Below, in pieces: positions 45,710 through 57,774 of a stretch of DNA of 64,000 nucleotides (position 1 is its first letter; every line of letters starts with the position of its first letter). The stretch covers positions 92,630,001-92,694,000 of the forward strand of contig CM077597.1 in NCBI GenBank assembly GCA_039654915.1. The letters run 5' to 3'. Below the pieces are notes generated by a model that was not told the DNA's origin, made no database searches, and worked only from the letters and a program-made list of their open reading frames with translations. Origin of the DNA: Aquilaria yunnanensis. Lineage: Eukaryota > Streptophyta > Magnoliopsida > Malvales > Thymelaeaceae. The translations under genes were made by a program, and so were the position numbers.

Positions 45710-48387
45710 CCTAGGGTTTTTTGTTTTCGTGCTCTTCTTGTACTCCTCTTGTATCAAAGACCTTTTTTAATGGATTTCTTCTTTATTTCTTCACTTTGAG
45801 CAATTTTTTGTTTTCCAGTTGCCCTGGCTACTTTCGGCTAAGGGACTTCGGGAAACCATTCCCTGGCCTTTCTGCAGGCCGACCTTGTTTTTTCGGCTAT
45901 CAAAGACTTTTCAGGTGAACACTAGATTGTCTTTGATGAACGCCGTGCTGACCTTCTTTTTAGAGAAGGAAAATGTATCCTTTGAGCATGCGTGCTTCAG
46001 CCTTGTTCAGCGGGTAACTTGTGCAGGAGAAAAGAGAAATTTCTTAAGTACAACCTGCTTACCTAAAAATTCTAAGTATAGAACGAAATTCTAAGTATAG
46101 CACTCTTCTGGGATATTTCTCAATTTTCTCCCTTTGATGCTGCCAAGCTGATAATGCCCTTTTTCGGACCTTGCCCTTCATTAAGCGAGGTCCTTTTTCA
46201 GTGGCCGAAGTTTTTCCTTTAAGGTAGCCCTCGAAGTTCTGTCTTGGCCCTTCAGAGAATAGGACCTCCTTTTGGTGTTCAGCGCACTTTCGCGCCTACG
46301 ACCACCCTTTACGGAGAAAACACTTCTCCACTCCGGAACTCATTCACGCTTCGGGGAGTGGCTCGAGCTTGGCTCCCCATTTCGAGGCTACTTCTTTCTT
46401 TGCCGAGCATTCCTCCCGAGCTTGTTCTCTTTTTGGTGGTCGATTTTAATCGCCAAATCGGGACGCGAGGTCCTCTTTCTTAGCGGCCGAAGTTCTTCTC
46501 CGAAGTAATTTGGTTTTTGGCCTTTCGGAGAACGTGATCTGCTTTTGGCGTTTGGCGCGATTTTGCGCCCACGGCCGCCTTTTCGGGGAAGGCATTTCTC
46601 CTGAGCTCGTTCATGCTCCAAGGGGTGGCTCGGGTTTGGTTGCCAAACCGAGGTTACTTCCTCTTTCCGCCGAATCACTTGCGTTTCCCTTGGTAGCTGT
46701 ATTGCTCCAAGTGGAAACTGGTCTTTGCAGGGGAGTAAGGTTTTTTGGGAAGTTTGTCTGATAATTCCTAATTTTACCAAGGAATTTTCTCGGCTATTCT
46801 GGGTCTTCTCCCCTCTGCCTTTCCCAAACTTTACGTAGTTCCTTGTGCGTACTTGTATTTGGGGCTCCACTTCGGGGGCTTCACTTTCTTGTTGCCTCAG
46901 AACTAAGCTGGTGAACCGAAATGCCATTTCACTCTCCGAAGTAAATGGCGAACTTTTTGGCCTCCTTTGTCTAAAGACTGAAGCCGTTATGCTGAAGACA
47001 TTAATATGCCATCTTCGTGTACTATGTTCCTTTAAGTAGGCATTTGTATACCTTTTGCCTGCTTAATTAGTAGGGGTTTCACGAAACGAGGTGGTTTACC
47101 ACTTTCTCGTAGTACTTCACCTCAGGCGTTGTTGGCAGTGGACCATATTTGCCCCCCTTTTTTGGCTAAGGGCCATCTCTCGGGTTACCTACCCCGACGG
47201 AAGTTTTTTGGGTATTTTATTTCGAAAGCAGTCTTTCGGGTGCTGGTGCATTTTTTGGCCATTCTCGTCCTTCTCGGACGTGTTTATTTGCACCTCTTTT
47301 TGCGCATTGTTCTGCACCTTTTTCTGCCGATGCTTTTTTATAACGGCCCTTAGCTTTCTTTCCGACATTGTTCCTTTTCAATCAAGGAAGACTGTCCGGA
47401 ACATTTTCTGTACTTTTTGCCATTTCATAAAGATTTTCAGGATTCTTGGAAGATGCCTCTTTGTGGGGCATTTTTCCTTCCCTTGTCCTAGGTTTTTGCC
47501 CCTAGGTGATTCAGCACTTCATCAACCGAATACGCTATCTCAGGTGACTTCCCCCGCCCCGGGCCTCCAAGGTACCATTCCCATGCCGCAGCGTTTTTGC
47601 GCCTAGGATTTCTTCGGCCGGGAGTTTCTTCTTTTGGCTTTCGCCTATGTTCGGTCTTCGTTGGATTACCGCTTTTTCTGTTTCTGGTCTTCCGGCAATA
47701 ATCTGCTAGCGCCTGGGATTATAATGCCCCTCTGGGCTTGTACGCGATGTACTATCTTTGGAGTTCGGTGCACTTGCCCGATTACCCTATTCCTTCTGTA
47801 GTCGCTCGTGGGCGACTCCCTTGGAGCAGGATCATAGCCTTTTGCCTGTTTTTAATATCAATGCGCAGGCATCCCCTCAGGGTAGTGGTCTCGGTGTCAT
47901 TTTCTGAGGAACAACAACCTTCCATTGGCCCGAACTCTTTCAACCGGGGGGGGGGGGGTGGGGGTCTGGATAGCACCAATTCTACCTTTCCCGTCCGTCT
48001 TGTTGCAAAGGGAAACATATCTTTTGGGTATTCATCCCACTATTCTCTGTTTCCCCCCAAACTCATAGATCTCCAGCATTTCCCTTCGTCGAAGGGGTGG
48101 AGAGAGGGGGGGTAGGAGGGGGTACCTCGGCTAGATATTTGCACACGAACATCTTCGGCCTACCCGCTGTAGTACTTCGACCACGGCGACGCGTGGGAAA
48201 TTATGTAGGAAAGCCACAGCGATATCTGGAGGATGATCATCTCCGGGATGGGAGGTCCCTATTTTTTAATTGTTCGGCCGCCGGGCGAGTCTCTGGCGCG
48301 GACGGGGGCCTCAGGGAGCCTTTTGTCCTTAGAACGCTGAGTTTTTGACCACGGCTGCCTGGAAAAGTTCCCACAGACGGCGCCAAA
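45710..48387 (-). other. Interior of the Tat-like element without recognisable genes
   Basis: GC-richer than its surroundings and studded with open but meaningless frames on both strands. A ~275-bp unit occurs twice (about 46247 and 46521, with shared CTTTTGG, TTTCGCGCC/TTTTGCGCC and GGGGAGTGGCTCG-like strings). A 13-G run lies near 47946. This is where gag-pol would be expected. Confidence 0.55.
48369..48387 (-). other. Primer-binding site of the Tat-like element
   Basis: On the minus strand TTTGGCGCCGTCTGTGGGA follows the 5' LTR directly. It fixes the element as minus-strand. Confidence 0.8.
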
Positions 48388-49315
48388 TGATAGCGCGTCG
48401 TACGCCATCGTTTGTGTTCCCACCGTGGCTACACGACGGGGGTGGCAGGGACCTCCTGTAAAACATCGCAGGTCACCGTCCGATGATGGATAGCGGTGGC
48501 CGTGAAGGATTTCTGGTGCTGGAGAGAACTTGAACAGTGGACGTCCCCAAGCAGTCCGGCCTGAAACATACAGAAAACAGGGGTTAGGAGGTCCCCGGAG
48601 TGGTTTTCCGGGGAGGAGCCTCCGACGCCCATGTCAGTGCCTCTAAATGACAAAGAGTGAGCCTAAAATAGACTTGCAGGGCATTTTTCTCTGGCATGCC
48701 CATGAGGGAAAGAATCTCGCCGGAGGCGTTTTTCTGGCATGTCTTTGAGGAAGGCTAGGATTCTGGAGACCTCTCAAAGCCCCTGTCTGGCCCCCAAAAG
48801 TGCCCAAAAAGCCCCTTTTACCCAGAGCCTCTCTTGTGGTAAATAGGGAAAATGGACCCCTATAATGGTGACACGTGTATGGGCGGATGCCATTCGTACC
48901 TCTGAGCAGAAAAGTGACCAGCTGTGTGCAGGCTTTCTCGAACAGTGGTTTGTCGAGAAGCACGCCTTAGTGTGCCAGAGCACGGGCTACAGTGGCCTGT
49001 CAGAAGCTCGAGGTCAACGTCTAGTGCGTACGGGCGAATATGTCAGAGACTCCTTAGCATCGCCCATCGCTCATCCGAGGTCCCTTCAGCCGACGTTACC
49101 CTTTAGGGGAACAAGCAGGGATCTCTCCCCGGGGTGATACCGTTTCTTTGGGGTTATGCATTCTTTCGAAGTTGGTTCATTCGTCCTCTGACGGAGAGGC
49201 GACATGGTAATTTTCCGAGGTTGGTACGATGGGGCTTCCGAGGTCGCATATGTAGGGCGTTTGGCCACCCTCTTCTCTGAAGTCAGTGGCCAGGCCGATA
49301 GCACTTTGGCTATCA
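48388..49315 (-). repeat. 5' LTR of the Tat-like element (right copy)
   Basis: 928 bp, a copy of 42066-42992 with about 30 differences, mostly transitions, and one single-base indel that I saw. Confidence 0.93.
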
Positions 49316-49320
49316 ATAAG

Positions 49321-50335
49321 TATAGACCAAAGAGAGGTTTTTGTAAGTTTCTCGATTGTATTTAGTAATTTGTAATTAAGAAATTCAACTTGCAGTAATA
49401 AAAACAATCTTTTGCAATGAAAATTCTCAAGCCCAATTGTATGCAAATCAAATAGATGAATTAGTAGTAATCTGCCCACACTTTATTGCTGGTTTGAATA
49501 ATGAAGGTATAAATTTTTTTATTGATTACATTTATAAAATGTTAAAATGTTATGAATTCAAAAGTCTATCATGATTAGTTCAAGTGTTTTAAAAAGTTTA
49601 GACATTTGAAAGTTGTTAGTAGATAATTGGATACAAGATAATACACAACATAAAACTAGGGTATTGTATTTGGGATTTCAGCTTAAACTTGGGCATTCAC
49701 TGTAACTTATGAACGTACACGTTTCATGTTACATGGGCTATACTTTGGAAAAATAATAAGCATTAGTTAATCAAACCCTTCAACTTGTACTTATATATAT
49801 AAAAATAAAAAAATTAAAAGACTTCCATATAGAATATAAGTTGTTATGAATATCAAGATGAGTATAAATTATTAGCTACCTTAGAAGCCTAAAGCCTTAA
49901 AAGTAGATAGCCTCAGCCCAACCCCAACTTGATCATACAATAAAAGGCTTGCAAATTGGATCAGTTTAGTTTAATTTCGATGGTTGTTGAACATCCATAA
50001 GAATTTAGATAGGTTGTTCCAAAATTTGGAAAATATGTAGTTGGCAATTGCAAGCTATGGAGGGGGAACTTTGGAAAACAACATCAATAAGCCAAGAAAG
50101 ATCTAACACTATGGTTGAGTTGGCAACAATTATAGACTCATGCAGAATGAGAGTGTTTTCACAAAATGAGTCAAATTGTGAAGTTTTTCTTATTTGTCTC
50201 CTTAATAAAAAATGGTTTTTTAAGAAAAAATAATTATGCAGTGACGTTTTTGTTTAACCCTTAATCCTTAACTACTTTTAAAACTGATCCTCAAACTTCA
50301 AATTTATTTATTTAACACTACATTTTCTCTTGGTA
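49321..50335. repeat. Duplicated block, copy B, right part
   Basis: Matches 35530-35905 and then 36690-37384. It includes a degraded copy of the dispersed repeat R1 at 49725-49860. It lacks the F-box 3' fragment found in copy A. Confidence 0.72.
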
Positions 50336-50652
50336 TCTTTAAGCAACTTTTGGCATCTTAGTCTCCAAAATTTTGATTGATTTTTGTATGCATCTTAAAA
50401 CCTTTGAACTTAAAATCTAGGCCACTAGATCATCTCTGTAGGATTTCCAAAATCATAATTACATCCCTAATCTTTTTTATTTTGCTAAAATTATTACCTG
50501 AAAGCTCCTTCAATTAATTGTTTCAAATCAAAGCTTAACATCTAAAGAAACCCTGGATAAAAATTTCAATTCCTAGGTTGTATTCCTTGGACATAGAGCA
50601 ACCAATTATAAAAAAATCACTTATTTTCTTTCAATTTTTTTTTTTAAAAATA

Positions 50653-50885
50653 CTTCTTCCATCCCACTATCTTTGCTATATTTGACTTTTTTTAATAGCC
50701 TAACTTGAATTTATTCATATTATTGTTTGTTAGAAAAATAAAAAAAAAACATAGTTAGAAACTATAGGTCTTGGTTTATCATTCATATATAAAGGTTTTC
50801 CATTTATATACTAAAATATTAAAAATATAAAATCATAGATTAATTACTGAAAAGTGAATGGTGTAAAGAATTTGGGACGAGAGAT
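50653..50885. mobile_element. Degraded Stowaway MITE, same family as 34617-34850, inverted
   Basis: The ends (CTTCTTCCATCCCA and TTTGGGACGAGAGAT) are flanked by TA. The interior matches the reverse complement of the MITE at 34617: TATTGTTTGTTAGAAAAA, ATCATTCATATA, and TATAAAATCATAGATTAATT with TACT. The paralogous site near 55065 lacks it. Confidence 0.8.
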
Positions 50886-50916
50886 TAATTTCATTTGGAA
50901 GCGTACTTTATTTACT

Positions 50917-51298
50917 CCTGGTAGGAAACAAGCCAAAATTTAGGGCCCAAAGCTAATAAAGAGCTCTTACTGGGGGCCTAAATAGACCTGCAAGGGAACT
51001 TCATCATAGATGGAAATAGTATTCCATAATTACAGGATAAACTATGAGATTCCTATCCCATGACAAATTTCTGGGAGTTTCTCTTAGCTATATAAACCCT
51101 TCAAACCATCAATCCTGAGGAACGACGCTCTAGCTCTTCTCTTTCTCGCTCTCTCTCTCTGCTACTCTTCACTAGAAGTCTGACTTGAGTATCATAGGGT
51201 TTCCTTCAGAGACACATCTCTAAGCCCTGACGCTATCTTTGTGCACATGTTACCAGTCCGTGATTCACCAAACTTTTGGGCCAGACCTACACAATCCC
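50917..51298 (+). mobile_element. LTR-like insertion (~380 bp), probable solo LTR or TRIM fragment
   Basis: It is flanked by ATTTACT on both sides (50910-50916 and 51299-51305). The paralogous stretch near 55087 has one ATTTACT and no insert. It contains a CTATATAAACCC TATA box near 51088, a CT-rich leader, and a GTCCGTGATTCACCAAACTT stretch similar in style to the U5 end of plant gypsy LTRs. The exact termini do not give a clean TG...CA with a 5-bp duplication. Confidence 0.5.
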
Positions 51299-51309
51299 AT
51301 TTACTATTA

Positions 51310-52010
51310 ACTTCAAACAATGCATTCGGAAGACAAGAACATGTCCATTTGAATTTATTTTATTTTTAACATAAATATCAGACTTAAATGGTTAAATTTG
51401 TTGATGATGCCCAAGATGATGTTAATTTAGTTTGTTTTTCAATTATTTTTTTGATAAGAATTATTTTCTTAATAATTTTTATTTAGCATTGAAATATTTA
51501 TGTTATTTTCTCACTACAATTTAAAATATTGTGGTAACATCGGGTATGTAAATTAATTTTTATTTAGAAAGAGGAAATCCCCAAAAAATTTAGGATTTGA
51601 ACCTTGCTTATTATAAAACATTGTGCATCCTATACTACATAACAAATTCTTCTTAATTAATACTCTTTCACAAGGAAGTAATGCAGATTTGATGCCAGCC
51701 TGCCACCCAATCCAAAACTGTTAGGTGTTCAAGTAAAATATGGACATCCCACAAGGATTGACTTAGGCTCCGTTTGGCATTAGTGTCAGTAATTTGCATT
51801 AGAGTTCTGCAAAAGTTATCCAATGGTAGCTTTTAACTTTTAGTTTCAGTGTTTTCATCTTAACCATTAATAAATTATCCAAAATTTTAATGCTGATTAT
51901 GAAAGCTGTCCCAAACGGGGCCTTAACCAGTGCGATATATATCTTTAAAAAATTCCTTGGGGTGCAAGTAAAAGAAATTAGATATCCTATTAATTTTGGT
52001 TAAAAAAGTC
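51310..52010. other. AT-rich DNA, no gene recognised
   Basis: The first 100 bases duplicate 55090-55190 (CTTAAATGGTTAAATTTGTT). The remainder has no coding signature. Confidence 0.45.
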
Positions 52011-52080
52011 TCCTTACTATATATAACTCTTTATATCGATCGAATGCTGTTCCTCCGTGGTTTGATTCAAGACCGCAAGT

Positions 52081-53145
52081 TTGGCAGTGAGGGACGAAGG
52101 GAATGAGTGTTTCAGGCTCTGTGACCTTCCCGATGAGATTGTGATTCACATTCTCAACAGACTCAGTTCCACAGCGAGGGTTCGCTTCTCTGCGGTTTGC
52201 ACAACTTGGAAGCTTCTGCTCCGTAGCCTTCTCCCATTTCACGCAGAGGCAAAAGAGGTCCCATGGTTTGTAACCGTCTACATCGGGAGCCAGTCCATGG
52301 TTCTTCACCAGACATGTTTAGGATAACTTCGGCGGAAGCCCTGTACCAAAATCAAGCCAAAATGGACCACTATGTGTGTGGCTCTAGCACAAACTTCGGT
52401 TGGGTTGTTTTAGAAAGCATAGCCATGCCTCTCTGCTTGTACTCCCCTTTCACAGATAAATTCATCTATCTGCCTCCTGGTTTGCCTCTTTTTGTTAGAA
52501 ATTCGCCATGAATCATCCACCAACTTGTTCACATTGTGTCTTTTTCGCTTTTGGTGATTGCAGCTCGGAGGTGTGTGCTTACACTTGCTGCTTTGGTGAC
52601 AAGAATTGGAAGAAGCATGACATTGACATTGTTTTTTAGAGCATTCGTGGGCAACCAATGTTGGAGAGTTTAATGTTTCTTAAAGGAATATTCTATTGCT
52701 TGTTTTACAGTGGCCAGCTGGTGGCCTTTAAGGTCGTTGACAAATCTTGGAAACTGTTGGCAGATTCTAAGCCATCAGAAGCTAATACGCCATACTCCTC
52801 TTGTACATTTTTTCAGTTGGCTGAATGTGATGGCGATATCTTATTGGTGGCCTACTTTTGCATGTCAGTAGATTGTGGTTGCAGTGTGTGGAAGTACGAG
52901 TGGGCGGAGAGGGGTTGGAGGAAGATGAACAATTTGGGTGGACGGGTGTTATTTCTCAGCCTCAAAAGCTCCAGGAATGTGACGGTTGCAGCACACGGGG
53001 AGCTGGAAGGTTGGCCGATAAGATTTCTTGCCTTTTGCTTAGGCAGCCGATAGGTTATCTTTCATTGCGGGACCGGAAGTTCCATTCCGGTAGAGATTAT
53101 GATTATGGGGTTCGGTATTGGATTACGCCACCTTTACAAATTTGA
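52081..53145 (+). pseudogene. F-box/DUF295 pseudogene, paralogue of the gene at 31093
   Basis: It is colinear with the intact gene from LCDLPDEIVIHILNRL to YWITPPLQI. The initiation codon position is GTG (52087), with no in-frame ATG before the F-box. Stops occur at 52324-52326 (after LHQTCLG) and in DIVF* near 52637, and frames change near 52340, 52500 and 53020. Conserved islands remain: FRLCDLPDEIVIHI, WVVLESIAMPLCLYSPFTDK, LVAFKVVDKSWKLLAD, ECDGDILLVAYF, WRKMNNLGGRVLF. The promoter region (TATA-like at 52030) was duplicated as well. Confidence 0.92.
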
Positions 53146-53149
53146 AGCT

Positions 53150-54175
53150 GCATTTAGGACCAATTTGGGCAAAATATGATGAAATTATATAATGGTTTGC
53201 TGGAGAGATTTAAGACCCTTTTCAAATATGGATATTTTCCTTTTCGAGTAATGATTATACAAACTAAACTTATGCCATAAGCCATTCTCCCACTATATTA
53301 CTATAGTTTCTTCGGTCTCTAAATTATCAAAATTGACATTAGGTGATGCGTTATAATTTTTCAGAAATTACGAGTCATGCCACTGTGTCCAATTTTCTCA
53401 AAATTTCAAATCATGTCATTTGATATATACAACCAGGGGGAAATAGAAGCTTTCAAAGCCACTCTTACAACTTCCTCTACAAGATTTTGATTTCCGGTTA
53501 CTGTCCATCCTTCCTCTTCTGTTTGTCATGCTCTTTGCTTGCAATTTCTTTGTTTTCTACTATATGTCCTGCTACGAAAGACGATCGTAGTAGACTAAAA
53601 CCCTAATCTATAGAAATTGGCTGCGCTCAGCTTCTAAGCCTTCAATAAGAAGATTTTTCGACAAAATCGACAAATCTTAACATGGAAAGACCACGCGATA
53701 AAGAAACACTTGGCAAGGAATTGTATGCACTTTTTCTCTCATAGACCTCTTCATCTGATCTCTTCTTGTCTGTTATTTGCTACTAAAAGTCTTCTTACAC
53801 CATTTTTTTTCTTGAATGAGTGTAATCAGAGAAAGAAAGAAGAAACAAACACCTAAATTACAAAAACAGGAAAAAGGAAAGAAAATAAAATCATATCGGT
53901 AACTAAAACTAGAAACATCTTTGGGGAAGAAAAAAACATCTATTAAGTTTGAAGAAATGAAAGCTGAAAGGTATTTGATTATGTTTGTGTTTGTCGTTTT
54001 ACTAGCCTCTGTATTTTTTTTAATTTCTGAAAGTATTTGTTCTTTTCCACTTTCATTTTGTTCCTTTATAAGTAACTGTTTTTTCTCTTAAATGACTCTC
54101 TTTGCTATTTTTAGTCCAAGTGCTTTTTTGTTTATTTGTTCTAATTTATTCTTTTAGGAGTCTCTTTGTGTACCT
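53150..54175. other. No gene recognised
   Basis: GC content rises slightly at 53440-53720, with ATGGAAAGACCACGCG near 53682, which looks like a decayed 5' exon but cannot be assigned. The remainder is AT-rich. Confidence 0.3.
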
Positions 54176-54177
54176 TT

Positions 54178-54390
54178 GAGCATTTAGGGCCAATTTGAGC
54201 AGAATATGATGAAATTATATAATGATTTTCTAGATATTTAAGACCCTTCTAGATATGGAGATTTTCCTTTTCACTTGTTTCTTCTATAGTTCCTATGTAT
54301 GTATTAATCTTTATATCTTTATATTGTGGATGTACTAGCAACTCCACATAGATTCCAACACTAACTAGGGATAAATAGGTCATGGAAGTC
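54178..54390 (+). pseudogene. F-box gene 3'-flank fragment
   Basis: GCATTTAGGGCCAATTTGAG, then AGAATATGATGAAATTATAT and TTTTCTAGATATTTAAGA, match the 3' UTRs at 32210 and 36110. No coding part remains. Confidence 0.75.
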
Positions 54391-54935
54391 TAGGGATGTC
54401 AATGGATGCCCAATTCGACGAACATCCGGTTGCATCTAATCTGATGGGTTGGGTTTTTTTCGCAATTGATCTGGTTTGGGTCAGATATGATTTTTCTTTT
54501 TTCACCCGCCATTGGGTTTGGGTAGAATATGGGTTTAGGGTTCACCCACTCCACATTCGACCCATATATATTTGTGTGCACGTGTGTATAACATATTAGT
54601 ATTAGTTATGTGATGAAAATAAAAGTATAATGGATAAGTTATATAGAAATAAAAACAAACATGGGTTGCTTTAATAGATAAGCTTTTGAAATGTTTTTAA
54701 TAGTAACAAATGTAAGATTAGACATGGTATGACTTAATAAAATTGTAGTTATGGAGATGTGGTGGGTTGTTAGGTTTTACGCGACCCAACCCATCTAAAA
54801 ATGGGTACGATATAGATGTAAAAATTATCCAGCCAACGAGTAATGGGTAGAATGCAGATAGAGCGTTCAAGGTTACAGGGAGGATATGGGAATACCCCCA
54901 TCTAACCCAAATCCGACTCATTGATATAGAGTGGA
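54391..54935. mobile_element. Possible hAT-like MITE
   Basis: It starts TAGGGATGTCAATGGATGCC inside an F-box 3'-flank duplicate and ends in a degenerate inverted match (TCATTGATATAGAG). The interior is rich in GGGTT/AACCC strings (GATGGGTTGGG, GGGTTCACCC, CGACCCAACCCATC), typical of small non-autonomous plant DNA elements. An 8-bp target duplication could not be confirmed. Confidence 0.4.
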
Positions 54936-54959
54936 CATGGTTTCTTCCTAAAAAAAAAA

Positions 54960-55195
54960 ATAAAAGCTTGATAAAAATTTCAATTCTTAGGTTTTATTCG
55001 TTGGACATAGAGTAACCAATTACAAATAAGTCACTTATTTTCTTTCATTTTTTGTTGACAATTAATTTCATTCGAAGGCATACTCTATTTACTTCAAACA
55101 GTGCATGTGGAAGACAAGGACTTATCCACTTGAATTTTTGTTTTTTTAAGATAAATATCCTACTTAAATGGTTAAATTTGTTCTACTATAAAAAA
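54960..55195. repeat. Duplicate of 50555-51410 without insertions
   Basis: It matches 50555-50640, 50886-50916 and 51306-51410 in order. It therefore provides the empty site for both the MITE and the LTR-like insertion. Shared strings include TAAAAATTTCAATTC, CACTTATTTTCTTTC, ATTAATTTCATT and GGAAGACAAG. Confidence 0.8.
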
Positions 55196-55199
55196 TATC

Positions 55200-55955
55200 T
55201 TTGAATATAAAATTTTTTCAATTAAGGTTTTTTTTCAAACTTGGATGAATATATACTTTGAAAGCTTAGGTATTTGGTCCATCTTAGAGCAATTATATGA
55301 TTCATGTATGACTCAAACACATATTGTGAGAAGATAAAAAAAAATTATTATTGTTGCAAAGGCCATCTTGAAAAAATTTAGGGAAAAATTCTTGGCTCCT
55401 AGGATTAGTTGCTTATATTATAATAAATTTTAATTTTAACAGCAATTTTTTTAACATTTTCCAATGTTTTAAAATGTTGGAAAATTTATAAGATTTATTT
55501 TTCCCACATGGTCATCCATTTTAATATTGTAACACAAATTTTTATTCTTTGCAACTATTGACTCTTTTTCTATACTGAATAATATTAAGCATTATTTTCA
55601 TTTTTATTATTTTGTTTGGGGCCAATCAAATCTTATGAGTTGTATCAAAGTACTATTATGCATGAATTGTTTTTAGGCTTTAATTTTTTGGAAAAATCAT
55701 TACTTTAACCACCAAATTTAGTTAAATTTAACAAATACACCCTCAAGTTTTGATAAATGCTTTCAAACATGATTTTGGGTCAATTAAATTCATCTTTATT
55801 TTGTTTGCCATTCTAATTATAATAATAATAATACTTAAAACTTATAATCTTTAATTAGTAGTTATTTATACACTAAAAATTAATAATATTATTATAAATT
55901 TTTAATTTTATTTATAAAAAATTAAAATTTTTAATAGAAGTTTTTTTTGCAATGG
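55200..55955. other. AT-rich intergenic DNA, no gene recognised
   Basis: No coding signature and no repeat assigned. Confidence 0.4.
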
Positions 55956-56340
55956 TAAGCCTTATAGAAATTTAAACCCTTGGTTTCATCTGTACGAATT
56001 GGGACCTCATACTATCAAGTGGAATTAGAGTTAGGTGGCTGACTTGGCCTACTTATTAGAAAGTTGTAAGGTTTCATGAATGCTCTAACTTGAAGCTTTA
56101 GGGTTTAAATGATACACTTGAAAAAAGTAGATGGTTGTTTGAAGTTAATCAATCCAAAATGACTTATTCTTATTTTTATGGGATTTTTATATGAAACTAA
56201 TATCATTTGATAACTAATCCTATATATGTATAATTACTTATTGAATAACATTTTTGTAGTGCAATTACTATGAATTTTTTACTTATTCAACATAAAAGAT
56301 TAATTAAAATTCAGCTACAGCATAAAAATGTTATTCAATG

Positions 56341-56341
<1 letters not shown>

Positions 56342-56403
<62 letters not shown>
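56342..56403. repeat. (ATT)n microsatellite, ~20 units
   Basis: A perfect ATT run. The matching site in the right copy (60100-60117) has only about five units and one change. Confidence 0.95.
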
Positions 56404-56406
<3 letters not shown>

Positions 56407-56574
56407 GTATTAATTTTAGATAATATTGATTCCAAACAAAAAAAACCACAAAAACATATTTGGATTAATCTGACTTAATGCTAAATGAATTGGACCTTTA
56501 TCTTAGTGCTTAAGTTTAAGCTTTTTTTGGTTGATGTTCTATGCTTTGATCCTCTTCTTACAAGTTAGTTTTGT

Positions 56575-57095
56575 AATGACGCAAGTCTAGAACCAATCAA
56601 CAAAACAACTATACCCACACCAAATGAGCTATTCTTTGGAAAAAAATTAGCGCTAGGTTCTTGTGCTCTGGAACTTGAGCCGATATATCCACATAAGACA
56701 TCTTACATTTCTCCCACGTGGGATATATGGGTGTTACAAACTTCCCCCTATATACGCAACGTCCCCATCGGGGTAGTCTCCTAGACTAGCAACCTTTCTA
56801 ATCGGATTACTTGGCCCCGGTTAAGTAACCTTTCTAATCTAAGATCAGCGAGTAGATGATGCATGTGCAAACTCAGTGTGTTGTATCATCATGGTTTCGA
56901 ATTAGCTTTAATAACATCTGTAATGACCCAAGTCTAAAACCGGTCAACGGAACACCTGTCCATACCACATAGGCTATCCATTGAAAAAGGTCAAGTGCTA
57001 GGTGCTTAACTACTTGTGCTTTGAAAGTAGAGTCTATATATCCACATAAAGATTTTCACATTTCTCTCATGTAAGATATCGGCGTGTTACAAATT
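56575..57095 (+). repeat. Dispersed repeat family R1, two copies
   Basis: Copies at about 56575-56745 and 56920-57095. Order of motifs: ACCCAAGTCTA, a CAAAACACC-like box, CCACACCACATGAGCTATT-type, a GTGCTCTGGAACTTGAG-type box, TATATCCACATAA, CACATTTCTC, and GGTGTTACAAA. Between them is a CTTCCCCCTATAT block with CTAGACTAGCAACCTTTCTA. Confidence 0.7.
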
Positions 57096-57774
57096 TTATA
57101 TGCTAATAATTGTTTGACCTACACAGATTTTAATTTTTTTAGAGCCAATCAAATCTTAAAAGTTGTTTAAAAAATTAGAAATAATTTTTGTTTGAATATT
57201 ATATATCGTGGTTGAAGTTCATAGCCTAGAATTAGTTTTGTAGTCGTTAAGAGATGAAGTTAATGATTTTATGTTGTGATTGCAAGTTTTTATTTTATCT
57301 GAGATTAAGAATATTAAAAAGTTTGGAGGTTTATATGTTCAAAAATTATAATTAAATTTCATTTTTTTATATCTTAATTGCAATTTTGATAGTATAAGGG
57401 ATTATATGGCAAAAGAAGAAGTTGGAGGACAGATGATGAGCTTGAGTAAAACAAAATAGGAAAAACCATGTTGGATCAAAATTTTATTTATTTTTATCCA
57501 AAATATGATTTTTTTTGTGTTTATCATTTTTTCATTGTTGTAATACTGAATTCCTATACTTTCATATTTGAAATTGATACAGAAAATTCTTTAAACATGA
57601 AACATATTTTAAGAATTTTTAATTTTTTTAAAATAGTAACATATATTCAATTTATGAAGTTAATGTTTCCCTTTATTTGATTAGTCATAATTTTAATGTA
57701 TTTTTAATATTTAAAGTTTAAACACATTTGTTCCATTTAAAAATTCTTTATATTAGGAAAATAATATTAGTATT

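Larger units (their letters stand above)
42066..49315 (-). mobile_element. Tat-like LTR retrotransposon, non-autonomous, 7250 bp, with antisense ORF
   Basis: LTRs lie at 42066-42992 and 48388-49315, with a perfect 5-bp target duplication ATAAG (42061-42065 and 49316-49320). Orientation is minus: read on that strand, the PBS-like TTTGGCGCCGTCTGTGGGAA follows the right-hand LTR, and a GGGAGGGGGCATG polypurine tract precedes the left-hand one. That PBS style is common in plant Tat-type gypsy elements. No gag, protease, RT, RNase H or integrase is recognisable in the 5.4-kb interior. The only coding-like content is on the opposite strand, between 43735 and 45705. By eye the LTRs differ at about 30 positions, so the element is clearly older than the Ogre-like one. 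Confidence 0.93.

Noticed and set aside
46388..46927. 179-codon minus-strand ORF in the sense direction of the Tat-like element
   Set aside because: I checked it as a possible gag. It has no gag, zinc-knuckle or other motif, and it overlaps a degenerate 275-bp repeat.
47946..47965. Run of G as a possible quadruplex or sequencing artefact
   Set aside because: It lies in the decayed interior of a retrotransposon and nothing else supports a role. Length errors in such runs are common.
53682..53740. ATG followed by a hydrophilic stretch, considered as a gene start
   Set aside because: Too short, followed by AT-rich DNA with no continuing exon, and not recognised.
57468..57680. 70-codon Phe/Ile-rich ORF with a near copy at 61141-61332
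   Set aside because: Conserved only because the DNA is duplicated. It is AT-driven, lacks promoter or homology, and the copies diverge in frame at the end.
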